Positions 1 to 9,300 of a stretch of DNA of 64,000 nt are shown in pieces. Origin of the DNA: Diphasiastrum complanatum (taxonomy: Eukaryota; Streptophyta; Lycopodiopsida; Lycopodiales; Lycopodiaceae); assembly GCA_029204225.1 (NCBI GenBank), contig CM055095.1, forward strand, positions 34,747,078 through 34,811,077, read 5' to 3'. Position 1 is the stretch's first letter. The number at the start of each line of letters is the position of its first letter. Under the pieces are notes generated by a model, which was not told the DNA's origin, searched no databases, and was given only the letters and a program-made list of their open reading frames with translations. Position numbers and translations under genes: made by a program.

Positions 1-595
1 CCTAAAGATAAAGTGCTCCTCAGACTCCACCTCACCTAGAGAGCATAACTAGCAAATCCGCTCCTCTCTAGGAATACCATGGAACCTCCCAGTCTCAATA
101 GCTAGTTGATGAGAGGACACCCTAAGCTGCCCCAATGTGGATCTGAGGCAATGTGACAGTCCCAAGTCCAAGTAGCGTGGCATGACCGGGGTCCCTGATG
201 CATCTAGCTCCAAGAAATGAGTCCGGTAGAAAGCTGGCTTAACCCCTAACTAGTTACGCCAAGTCCGCTCTAGATATGTGCGATAGAGGAAGCGTCTGAT
301 ATACTGATGTGTGCCTGAGGGGAGCTCTGTGATGGAGATGCCAAATGACGCAAGTAGGAGGTGAGAGGCCTGAGAGAACCATGATAACCTATAGCCCTGA
401 TCGTGAAGACGCTGTGAGGAGGAAGTGCAACCTGTATGTATGCCTGTCTATCTCTGGTAACGCATGTATCCTCTATATATAGGTGATGAGCTGAAGAGTT
501 GCCTCAATCTGTATAGGTGGAACTGCAAACTCGGCCAGGAGAATCACATGTGGAACATAAGGCTTCGCTCGAATCAACCAAGCTAGCATGGTGGT
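1..595 (-). pseudogene. LINE-A C-terminal region (partial, edge of window)
   Basis: Translation of the minus strand below 595 gives 'MLAWLIRAKPYVPH' and 'LLAEFAVPPIQIEA', closely matching LINE-B at 24.88-24.98 kb ('LSRMIRAKP.VPH', 'LAEFAVPPLQVEA'). This is the region between the RT thumb and the Cys/His C-terminal motif. Several stops interrupt it. Positions about 5-190 are also similar at the nucleotide level to 62190-62395 (LINE-J), which shows that the same family continues there. The zinc-binding-like tail seen in LINE-B is outside the window. Confidence 0.7.
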
Positions 596-1656
596 CTATA
601 ATCGTGAGAGACTGGCCCAGTGCAAAGAAGGGAGACCTATACACCATGTCTCTGCCGCATATAAAGCCGTGGGGGTAACAATGGTATCAAAGAGGCAACA
701 CTTACTGCGAGCATCCGGTATGGACTTCCAGAAGCAAAATCCCTCTAGCTGAAAAAGGGAGGCATGTCCCTTCCCCAATCGAGTGGTAGCGGCCTGTCTC
801 ATGCTAAAAGTAGGACTTGAGAAAAGGATCCCCAGGTATGTGTAGGAAGGGACCACCTCTAGAACCTGCCCACCCAAAGTAAGCTCATGTCGCTGCATGA
901 ATGCTCTCGAAGTGTTGAAGACCATAACCTTGGTCTTCCCAATGTTCACCCCTAGGCCCCATCTGGTGCAAAACTCATAAAAGCAATCCAACTGTCGCTG
1001 TAGACCCTCTCTGGTCAGTGAGACCAATACCACATCATCGGCATAAAGGAGGATAGCAATCAAGATGTCACCAAGCCTGCAGCCAGGACCACCACCCTGT
1101 GTAATGACTCTCTCCAACTCATCAATATACAAGCCAAAGAGGACTGGTGAGAGGAAACAACCCTGTTTCACCCCAATAGTGCTCCAGATGTGATCAGATA
1201 TGTACACTGCTACGCCAGAAACAACCCAGGACACACTTATAAAGTGCCATCACAGCAAGAACAATGTCAGTGGAGAAGCCGAGGTCTCGGAGTCTCTGAA
1301 TGAGCAATGAGCGAGGAACAGAATCAAAGGCTTTCCTGAAGTCCACAAAACCACAGTAAACCCTCTCTCTCCTGTGCTTAGCCTCCTCAATCAAGGCTCG
1401 CAGTGTGAAAATGTGATCTGCAATAAAATAATGGGCTCGAAAACCAGCCTAACCCATGGCATGTAGTCTCCTAGTCTCCGCCTCTGAGCTCACAACAGAC
1501 TGTAGTATAGTACCATATAGTTTCGCCAGGACATGCCCAATCATGAGCGGTAGTTACTCGGAATCATGGGGTCACCATTCTTATGGATGGGGTAGATAAT
1601 GTTAGTGCACCAGGAGGATGGGAAACCGGAAACAACTGCGGAGTTAAGAAGGGTGG
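596..1656 (-). pseudogene. LINE-A reverse transcriptase palm, frameshifted
   Basis: Two overlapping minus-strand frames make up the RT palm. The first (1394-1194) has 'FVDFRKAFDSV', the block A motif with the first catalytic Asp. The second (1234-596) has 'GVKQGC.LSPVLFGLYIDELE' and the catalytic 'LLYADDVV' (YADD codons at 1034-1045), followed by 'GLGVNIGKTKVMVFN' and the thumb 'YTYLGILFSS'. They are separated by a frameshift near 1200, and stops interrupt the stretch 1395-1656. Catalytic residues are all present, so decay is by indel and stop rather than loss of the active site. LINE-B has lost the YADD motif instead. Confidence 0.85.
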
Positions 1657-2811
1657 CTATAGTGAGGGCGAGTAAGTCGGAGGCATGAAAAGGAGTTCAT
1701 ATTCAAGGCCTTTGATGTCTCTGGCCTTGTGGGACTTCATCTTCTTAATGGCTGTAAGTACAATGACAGATGTGAAGAAGGAGAACTCAAATGGCCGTGG
1801 AGATATGGAGATAGGTGAGTCGGTAGGGACCGTGTACATGCTAGTAGCATAATCAGTCCAGATGCAGGTCTTCCAGGGGAGAGGTGGTGGAGAGCGAGGA
1901 ATGAACTCGCACCAAAAAGCGCCCGAAGAAGAACCGAAAAGAAGGTCAATGAGACGTTTCCCTTCAGAATCATCATGGGAACGCTTCTTACGGCGGAGAG
2001 CACAATGGTAGGAGTGTCGAAAAGATCGAAGCAAATGTGGGGCATGGATGTGTGAGTAGGTTACTGACTGATGAAGAGAACAGCACTCGGTATCATACCA
2101 AGGAGGGTGTAATGGTCGAGGTGTGCGTCGGGTCTTTCTAGGATGGGGTTTTGTGGGGAGGGTTAGTGATGCGGCCGTGTGGAGAGAGGTGGTCAGAAAA
2201 TCAGCCTGGGTGTCGACTGGACTGTCATGAGGAAAGGAATGTAAAAGTGAAGCCAAGGACTGTCGGTATAGTGGCATGTAAGTGGGATCAAATGTGTACG
2301 TGGGTGCTTGGATAAGCATGGGTAGTGTAGATGAATGAGTGGGTGGAAGGTGGCCGATATCGAAGGAGAATAATGAGTGATCAGAAAGGGTGGTGGATAA
2401 AACGTGGAAGTCAGAAACTATGGGTACAAAGGATGGTGACCCCATGAGATAGTCAACGACACTATGTCCTCCACTGTGAGGGTGGCATGTATAACTGTCT
2501 AAATGTGGCCAGCAGGGTAAACCATTATAAATGGTTAGCTCATGTGCCTCTCCAAACTGCAATAAGTGCTCACCATATGAAGTAGTAGGTCCCAAACTGT
2601 CCGCGAAGGTCCTGGTAACTCCAAGCATATCATTGTCAAGGGCACGAACACGTAGCTGATCAGTGGTGTCGAAGAACTCTGTCTGTCGCAAAGATGTTCG
2701 GGCATTAAAATCCCCCGTGAGGAGAATATGCCCCCGCTCCGAGAATCTGATAATATCTGGTGAGAGGTCCTGATATGGAGATCCAATACCCTCAACAAAA
2801 GACGAGGACTC
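1657..2811 (-). pseudogene. LINE-A endonuclease C-terminus and RT N-terminal region (truncated)
   Basis: The frame is open from about 2811 to 1657 apart from the missing 5' part. Near the start it carries a 'GDFNAR' motif, typical of the catalytic core of LINE AP-endonucleases, then 'VVDYLMGS' and the conserved terminal 'SDHS' (catalytic Asp-His), which nick target DNA in this family. It then runs through a linker rich in Pro/His/Ser into the first RT block ('KKMKSHKARDIKGLE'), which matches the plus-strand LINE-B at 11.66 kb. The N-terminal half of the endonuclease is lost at the Copia-A boundary. The frame ends in a stop before the RT palm, so no complete protein can be made. Confidence 0.8.
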
Positions 2812-3188
2812 TGATAGAATTCAGAAATTGGAGTAAACTAATCTTATTAGTACTCACACAAAACATCAATCACAAGAGGAAGAAGATGGACTGCAAGAAG
2901 CTATGCTTCATAAACTGGAAACCGAGATGACAATGGAGGTGGGCGCCCATCTGCTCTTATAGAGACTGCCCACAATCAAAAGCAAAAGCTATCCTGAGAT
3001 AATAGCAATTGGAATGCTGATTATGAAGTCTTAACAATAGAAATCTATGTTGTCTTAGTTAAAATAGATTTCTATACTATTCTAGCAAAATTGGTACTTA
3101 CTTAGGTACCTTACTAAAAATAGACATAGGCCTTCTAGCACGCAGGCTGGCCTCTACAATGAATTAATTAATCCATTAATTCCTAACA
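2812..3188 (-). repeat. 3' LTR of Copia-A
   Basis: A 377-bp sequence bounded by TGATAGAATTC at 2812 and CTAACA at 3188, so TG...CA. On the element's strand it follows the polypurine tract directly. About 150 bp of it recur at 5836-5990 beside a primer-binding site, which identifies both as LTRs. The end inside LINE-A gives the insertion point (preceding bases GACTC at 2807-2811). Confidence 0.85.
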
Positions 3189-3197
3189 CTCCCCCTT
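3189..3197 (-). other. Polypurine tract of Copia-A
   Basis: On the minus strand this reads AAGGGGGAG, immediately upstream of the LTR start TGTTAGG. It is the typical second-strand priming site of copia elements. The same tract plus LTR start occurs in Copia-I at 56566-56575, which suggests related elements. Confidence 0.75.
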
Positions 3198-3298
3198 AAT
3201 GGATAATCAATTATCGATCACAACCAAGTCCTTTGGTTACTAATCTGGCTCAATATAACCATTAAGCTTAAACTTGGTTTTGTAAAATAAAGGATCCT

Positions 3299-3532
3299 CT
3301 AAATCCAACACTGAGCCATAAACGCATAATGCGTTTCTTCACCATCTTCACAATAGTTGACACTTGAACGTTTCAATCTCTTAGCTCCTTGTTGACTTGA
3401 TTCTCCCTCATCGAACATTTGACTATCTTTTATAGTCTCAAAATACCATCTTGGTAACTTCTTTGTAGGTGACGTAGAAGGAGAATATGTATCAAATACT
3501 CTTGACCTTTCCTTCCGTTTACCAAGATCCAC
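3299..3532 (-). pseudogene. Copia-A integrase-RT linker remnant
   Basis: A short frame containing 'LPRWYFETIKDS' and 'MDLGKRKERSRVFDTYSPS'. The same linker is present in Copia-I at 58.1-58.4 kb ('LPRWYYETIKDS', 'GKRKERSSIWDTYL'), where it precedes a full RT. Here the frame stops after about 77 codons and no RT follows, which places the internal deletion at about 3300. The linker separates the integrase C-terminus from RT in copia polyproteins and has no known activity of its own. Confidence 0.7.
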
Positions 3533-3720
3533 CTATGTACTCACCCTTGGTACAACTTGTGTAGAAGCTGTATCACATGGACCTGTATCTTCCTGAACAT
3601 CATCTATAAGAGGAGTTTCTAATGTAGGAGAAAATACATCCTCCTCATGATCTTCTAGGTTAGAAGACTCACTTTCTTCGAATGACATCCCTACTCATAA
3701 TCACCTTCTTACTGGTAAGA

Positions 3721-4308
3721 TTATAAAGGCGATATATTCTCTTGCTCATCATAACCAGGGAATAAACACTTGATTGCCTTTGAATCAGGTTTTTGACGAT
3801 TATCTTTAGGAATATGAGCATATGCAACACAACCAAAAACTCGTAGATGATCCACTTTAGGTTTTATACCTGTGAAAGCTTCTTCTGGAGTTCGATTTAG
3901 AACAGCTTTTGTAGGACTTCTGTTAAGTAAGTAAACTGCTGTACTAGCTGCTTCGCCCCACAAATGATTCTTGAGGTTCTTACCTCGTAGCATGCTTCGA
4001 GCACTCTCCACAATAGACCTGTTCTTTCTCTCGGCTACTCCATTATGTTGTGGTGTATCAGTCGAAGCAAATCGTCTCTTGATTCCATGTTCTTTGCGGA
4101 ATTCCTGGAACTCTGTAGATATGAACTCACCTCCCTTATCTGAACGTAGAATCTTGATTTGCTTTCATGTCTGCTTCTCAACAAGTGATTTGAACTGAGT
4201 AAAGAACTTAAAAGCTTGACTCTTATACTTAAGCAAGTATATCCATACCTTCCTGGAAAAATCATCCACAAATATCATGAAGTAGGATGCTCCCCCTATA
4301 GACTCAGT
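3721..4308 (-). pseudogene. Copia-A integrase core and C-terminus
   Basis: Minus-strand translation gives the integrase core: 'FVDDFSRKVWIY', 'RSDKGGEF' with the second catalytic Asp, then 'TPQHNGVAERKNR' with the catalytic Glu, followed by 'LWGEAASTAVYLLNRSPTKA' and 'VFGCVAYAHIPKD'. The first catalytic Asp lies just upstream in 'HTDLCGPM'. The D,D,E residues are therefore all kept. The frame is broken by stops (just after 'GPM', and after 'EKQT') and by a shift near 4030. Integrase inserts the cDNA into the host chromosome. Confidence 0.85.
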
Positions 4309-5107
4309 CTACATGGGACCACATAAGTCTGTATGAACAAGCTCCAAGATCTCCTTGGCTCTATATGCTCCATCCTTAGGAAACCGCATACGATGATGCT
4401 TGCCCATAACACATCCTTCACAAATTTTTCCTGAAGATACAATATTAGGTAATCCTATTACCATATTATTGTCTTTTAGAACCTGTAAGCTTTTATAGTT
4501 CAGATGTCCAAACCTTTCATGCCATATCCTGCTCTCCATGCTATCAGAAGCTGCACAAACCTGATGATCCGATGTAGATGCATCAAGTTTATAAAGTCGA
4601 CCTTCCAAAGATCCTATGACCACAACTTTGTAACCTTTGTTTTTGTCTTGGATAAGACACTTCTGATCATCAAACTCAACTTTCATGTTCTGTTTAGTGA
4701 TAGCAGAAACTGAAATTAAATTCTTCTTTAAACCTGGAACATAGAGAACATTCTTAATTTCTCCTATATCCCCTGAAGGTAAATGTACTCTCATTGTACC
4801 TCGAACTTTGATGTCATAAGAAGAATTGTCTCCAAGCTTGATATGTGAATTTACACTACTGTCCTCAAACTGTGTAAACCACTCACGATGAGGTGTCATA
4901 TGTTGCGTTGCTCCAAAATCAATGTACCAACAGTCTTCAGAGATCTCTGATGTTGAAGTTGAGAATAACTCATAGCATAACACAGCTTCACTTTTGTCTT
5001 CGTCTTTAATGAAGTCGCATGACTGCTTCTTCTTGTCCTGGATTGCCTTTTCTTTTTCCTGCACTCAAACGCAAAATAACCATATTTACCACAAAAGTTA
5101 CAATTAC
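4309..5107 (-). pseudogene. Copia-A gag tail, protease and GAG-pre-integrase
   Basis: Starting at 5107 on the minus strand there is a zinc-knuckle-like motif 'CNFCGKYGYFAFEC' in which the conserved His is replaced by Tyr. A frameshift then leads into a long frame (5064-4309) with the copia protease 'CWYIDFGATQHMTPHREW', where the usual D-S-G triad reads D-F-G. It continues through 'VLYVPGLKKNLISVSAI' and the GAG-pre-integrase region 'IWHERFGHLNYKSLQVL' with the HHCC zinc site ('CEGCVMGK'). Both the knuckle and the protease triad carry substitutions at key residues, so this copy is inactive even ignoring the frameshift. Confidence 0.85.
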
Positions 5108-5822
5108 ATTTCTCTTTGGATCGGATTTGGAATTGTCTCCTTTGTCCGAATTGTCTTTGCCTTCCTGCTTCTGATCCTTTTTGCCTCCTTTCTGCTTGCC
5201 TTGATTTGTGGTAAAGAGCCTGTTGTCCTAGATAGACCCTGTCTGGTTCTGACCTGTCCAGGTTCTGTCGCCCTCAGATACCACCTATTTGATCGCTGCC
5301 TGTCTGGTTGAAGTCGTCCTCAGTTGTTGCCTCCCTCAGATAAGACCTGTCTCGGATGCTGCCGCTATCCAGACCTGTCCAGGTGCTGCTGTCCTCAGAT
5401 AGAACCTGTCCTGGCTGCTACCTTCACTAGCTGCTGCCGCCTTCAGATGAACCTGCACCACATAAAACCTGCACAAGATAAAACCTGCCCTCAGATTGTT
5501 GTTCAGGTGTGCCTGCACCAGATCTATTTGCACTAGAAAATGCCTATTCTGTTGTTCTGGATCTACCTCCCTCAGATCTGCCTGATTGATACTGCTGCCT
5601 GTCCAGAAGCTGCCGCCCTCAGTCAATGCCTGCTCCTGCTGATTTCTTTCCAGGTACTACCTGCGCCAGATTGTGACCTCCACTAGAAAAATCTACATAG
5701 GATGGCACCTCCACCAGATGCGACCTTCACCAAATAGCACCTCCACTAGATGCGATCTCCACCAGTAAAACCTGCAGCGCTGATCTTCTCCTTCCTTCCG
5801 TAGATCCTGATCTTAACGAGAT
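5108..5822 (-). other. Copia-A leader/gag position filled by degenerate short repeats
   Basis: Where a gag gene of about 1 kb is expected, the sequence is a run of imperfect repeats of units such as CCTGTCCAGG, CTCAGATA.ACCTG, CTGCTGCC and CTCCACTAGATG. No gag homology is visible. A 96-codon frame at 5626-5336 is simply a translation of these repeats. The element therefore lacks the N-terminal gag, with the repeat block lying between the primer site and the zinc knuckle. Confidence 0.6.
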
Positions 5823-5835
5823 GGCTCTGATACCA
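5823..5835 (-). other. Primer-binding site (tRNA-iMet) of Copia-A
   Basis: The minus strand reads TGGTATCAGAGCC directly after the LTR end TCTATCA. This is the standard copia primer site complementary to the 3' end of plant initiator tRNA-Met, and it fixes the element's orientation. Confidence 0.9.
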
Positions 5836-5990
5836 TGATAGAATTCAGAAATCGGAGTAAACTAATCTTATTAGTACTCACACAAAACATCAATCACAAG
5901 AGGAAGAAGATGGACTGCAAGAAGCTATGCTTCATAAACTGGAAACTGAGATGACAATGGAGGTGGGTGCCCATCTGCTCTTATAAAGAC
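5836..5990 (-). repeat. Truncated 5' LTR of Copia-A
   Basis: It matches the first ~153 bp of the 3' LTR (from TGATAGAATTC to CTTATAAAGACT) and then stops matching at about 5990. The remaining ~220 bp of the LTR are absent and a gypsy RNase H sequence follows at once. The truncation implies a deletion or rearrangement after insertion. Confidence 0.8.
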
Positions 5991-7040
5991 TCCATATGCC
6001 CATCAGTGTACACATAAAACTCAAATCCGTACAAATAATGCCTCCATATCTTTAACGCATGGATGATGGCAAACAACTCATTCTCATGAGTTGGATAATT
6101 CCGTTGTGCCGAGGTGAGCTTCCTGCTCTCAAAGGCTACATGCTTTCCCTCCTACATCAGCACCGCTCTCACATCAATGTCACTCGCATCCATATCAATG
6201 ATATACGGTTTTAGAGGGTCAACAATTTTTAGAGTGACAAACTCAGCGTTGTATAGCTTGCTTTAACTGATCAAAGCTTGCTTGTTGCAATTCAATCCAC
6301 TCACCAAACTTGTTCTTTTGAGTTAGAAAAGTCAAAGATGCTGGGAGTAATCTTTAACATATTTTCTATAAAACACCGTCAATCCTAGGAAAGATTGCAA
6401 TGTTGTCAAATCAACTGGCACAAGCCACGCAACGATCACAACAACTTTCTTAGGATCTGGAGTTACTCCATCGGCAGTCACAATATGACCAAGATACTCA
6501 ATTTCTTTTTTAAAAGTTCGCTCTTTTTTGCATTAGCAAACAATTTCTTTTCTCTCAAAGTAGACAACAAAGGTGAGTCACATGTTTAGCCTCACCTACA
6601 CTATAAGTCAAAATGTCAACAAACTTACCCATATACGGTCGGAGCACATCATTCATCAACATCATGAATGTAGTTGGGGCATTAGTTAAACCAAAGGGTA
6701 TCACAAGATACTCATAGCGACCAAACCGAGTTCGGAAGGTTTTATGAATATCCTCTCCACGAACTCTAACTTGATGATACCCACTCTTCAAGTCTATCTT
6801 ACTAAACACAGTAGCACCATGAAGAGCATCAAGCAAGTCATCAATACTTGGCACGATGCTTAATAGTTATCTTATTGAGCCCTCGATAATCCACACACAT
6901 ATGCCAAGACCCATCCTTCTATTTTACTAGAATGATCGGCGAGGCAAAAGGTGAGAAGCTAGGTCTGATTTGCCTATAGCCCATCCCACTATAAGGATGA
7001 CACACCTACTCTAGACGACCATTGAGAGCACTCATTAATT
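5991..7040 (-). pseudogene. Gypsy RT/RNase H fragment
   Basis: Minus-strand translation gives Ty3/gypsy pol in the expected order. Near 7000 there is 'GYRQIRPSFSPFASPIILVK' with a stop, then '[21 protein letters not shown]'. Then comes '[30 protein letters not shown]' with the first RT Asp, then '[20 protein letters not shown]' (6854-6555). Further down come RNase H motifs 'IDMDASDIDVRAVLM' (6200), 'HVAFESRKLT' and 'THENELFAIIHALKIWRHYLYG' (6020-6090). The FLDD region is scrambled by indels. No LTR, gag or integrase is attached. It abuts the broken Copia-A LTR on one side and fades at about 7040 on the other. Confidence 0.8.
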
Positions 7041-7847
7041 CAACCCCCAATTGATTCAAATGTCTCAGATGCGGCCCTGGAACCCCTTATATAGGCACTA
7101 CCCAAGGCCACCCCTAAGATACCAATCAATTCATAGCTAACTATAGCTAACGACAAGTGTAAACCACGAATTAGAGCTTAAACCCATTGAGCTTCCTGCA
7201 ACCCAAGGCTAGAACTAACTTATTGTGATTAATTAGAGAAGTAAGAACAAGTACCTTTCAATTATGAACACAACCAACACATCAACAAAAAGTGATTAGA
7301 TTACTCAACCTTATTAACCTCTAACTTCATATATGAATAGATTGTCATGGATTAACATGAGAAAGCATCTTCAAATAAACTAACAAAAATGTGTTTCATA
7401 AGAGCCCACTTGCAGTGGAATGATGCCCAATGTAAGTCATCCAAACTCTAGTTGAACACCACATGTTTCCTAATTGTATCTCTTTTCAAATAGAAAGTTC
7501 TTTGATCATAAACTTTCTTGGCAATATGAATGCAAAATATGGATACAAATGATGAAACAAGCTTCATATACCAACATGTGCTCATGAAAATAAGAGCTAG
7601 CAAAGGGAATGAAGTAACAAATTGCCATCACAATGTCCTTTTTTATGCACCCATAAGCATTTGAAGCATTTTGTGAAATTTTCGTTCAAGCAAACTAGAC
7701 AAGTGGTTCAAACATCAATGGTCAATATGAAAAATACAATATAACATTAAAAAAAACTTACCTTCACCAAATATAATATTAACAGTCAATAATTTGCAAG
7801 TAATAACATTCAAGGTATCAAATCCATTGTGGACAATAAGAAATCAC
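7041..7847. other. Unassigned AT-rich sequence (probable intron)
   Basis: No coding frame, LTR end or repeat is recognised. It lies immediately downstream (minus-strand sense) of the ILP1-like exon and begins at that exon's putative donor site, so at least the part near 7847 is probably intron. I looked for the next C3HC exon on the minus strand and did not see it. Confidence 0.4.
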
Positions 7848-8100
7848 CATAGGCTTTTTGAACCAGCTATTAGACTTGAAGGTGGAAAGGCGCATTAGAA
7901 GGTCTTCTCGATCCCAAGGTCTACACAATGATCGACGCGAGTGTAGGGTTGATGCACCAACAGTATTGGTGCTTGCAGTAGGTCGAGGCAATCCAACACT
8001 AGCACCAGACAATGAAACCTTCTTTGAACCTTGGCCCAAACCAAGCCAATTAATGCTTGCCATGTTGCCTTGAACAGGTATAAAAGAGGCCCCTGCAGAG
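7848..8100 (-). CDS. Internal exon of an ILP1/NIPA-like C3HC zinc-finger protein
   Basis: A 253-bp exon with an AG acceptor (GATCAG before 8100) and a GT donor (ATG|GTGATT after 7848). Phase works: one base of a split codon plus 84 codons. The peptide begins 'SAGAS', continues 'NMASINWLGLGQGSKKVS' and contains 'CRPWDREDLLMRLSTFKSNS' followed by 'WFKKP'. That is the start of the zf-C3HC domain of plant ILP1 and animal NIPA/ZC3HC1 homologues, proteins of the nuclear pore basket and cell-cycle control. The first zinc-ligand Cys is present; the remaining Cys/His ligands would be on later exons, which I cannot find in the window. It is either a real exon in a very large TE-filled gene or an isolated fragment. 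No stop interrupts it. Confidence 0.7.
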
Positions 8101-9300
8101 CTGATCACATACACATGTAATGATTATTTAGTTGAGTAACAAGTATTGACTTATGACCAAGTGGAACACCTATCATAACAAATTTTGGTCAATATTTAGC
8201 ATCGAAAAGAAAACTCATGATGCAACCAAAAAACAGAGATATCACCATAAATTATACAAAGTCACATAATTGTCTAGTAAATGCCATTGATCATATATGT
8301 GATAGACCTCTTCTATTCATGATTACTATATCGGAAGAAGGCATACATAGTATGCCTTTTAATTTCACATCATTATATCTAAGTAGATTGTTAACATTTG
8401 ATTATTCTCTTTCACTGCCAGGCTTGTAAGAATGAAGACTTTTTCTATAGGAGACTTGAAAAGATTTCAATACAACGGTCTTACTACATAATAATGATGT
8501 AAAAAAATGTTCATAAAGAGCTATCATAGTTACTAAAGATCAAAATCCACTTAATCTTATCATTATATAAGGTTCTAAATGTCTTTTAGATACTCGACCA
8601 AGTAGAGCTCTGCAGTCTAGATTTTTTAATTTGCTCTGCATAGCAAAATATGATGAGAAAATTCATATTCAATACAATGTTATAAACAATAAATTTTAGG
8701 TATGCATAACTAATTACAACCTTAAGCTTCACTAAAGTAAGAGTGATCACGTATAGTTATAGTTGGCTCCAAAACACATAGGCCAACTACATGCTTCTGA
8801 ATTTGCAGGATAACCAATCCACCATCACATCATCTACATGCTTCTGAACCTAGGAGGGATACCTCATCCCCATCTAACACTCCACTTCCACCCATATCCT
8901 ACCTCAAAAAATTTAGCATCGATGCATGATCGAGAACCAAGCACAAAGAAGAAAAATATTATAAAACAACCTAAAACATAAAACATGAAATAAGAATGGC
9001 GAGATAAAATCACTGCAACACAAACTTATAGCATGTAACAAATAAAAAACTTAAGCCATTCCTACCAGAGCATGCCATTTAGGATGAGAAGAGGGATGCA
9101 CAAACAATCAAAATAAATTATAGAGCATGAGTGCAAATGGGAATAGCCTAAGATAGAAAAAGACTTCTAAACTATCATGGGATGACGGAATGAAGAAACG
9201 TAGCACTTTTCCTAGCAACAAGAGATAAATCTTACGCATCAACTAAAATGTATGATAGCAATTTCCATCCGATTAAAACCAAGAAATAAGGCAGGGGAGC
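8101..9300. other. AT-rich noncoding sequence upstream of the ILP1-like exon
   Basis: No credible coding frame or element boundary. On the minus strand it lies 5' of the ILP1-like exon and is probably intron. Small frames here (for example 8217-8429, plus) have no recognisable motif. I did not find a convincing first exon carrying an N-terminal methionine. Confidence 0.35.

Larger units (their letters stand above)
1..2811 (-). mobile_element. LINE-A, non-LTR retrotransposon remnant (EN, RT, C-terminal part)
   Basis: A non-LTR retrotransposon on the minus strand, read from 2811 down to the window edge. In order it shows the C-terminal half of an AP-like endonuclease, a reverse transcriptase with YADD, and a C-terminal segment shared with the other LINE copies at 24.8-25.8 kb and 61.8-62.4 kb. 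The coding sequence is broken into several frames by stops and indels, so it is a dead copy. Its 5' part is missing: at 2812 the sequence switches directly to the LTR of Copia-A, and no LINE sequence is seen beyond that element at 5991. The 3' end lies outside the window. Family-level assignment (L1 or RTE-like) is not resolved from sequence reading alone. Confidence 0.85.
2812..5990 (-). mobile_element. Copia-A, deletion-derivative LTR retrotransposon
   Basis: A Ty1/copia element on the minus strand: truncated 5' LTR (5836-5990), iMet primer site, leader, gag tail with zinc knuckle, protease, integrase, a short pre-RT linker, polypurine tract and full 3' LTR. RT and RNase H are absent; after the linker near 3300 the sequence runs straight into the 3' untranslated part. 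The 5' LTR ends abruptly at about 5990 against a gypsy fragment. It could have moved only with enzymes from another element. It sits against the endonuclease domain of LINE-A. Confidence 0.85.

Noticed and set aside
5336-5626. 96-codon minus-strand frame in the Copia-A leader
   Set aside because: It is a translation of degenerate short repeats; there is no match to gag or to another protein.
5988-5992. GACTC at 5988-5992 as right target duplicate of Copia-A (left GACTC at 2807-2811)
   Set aside because: The 5' LTR is truncated exactly here and GAGACTG occurs at the same place inside the 3' LTR, so the match is LTR sequence, not a target duplication.
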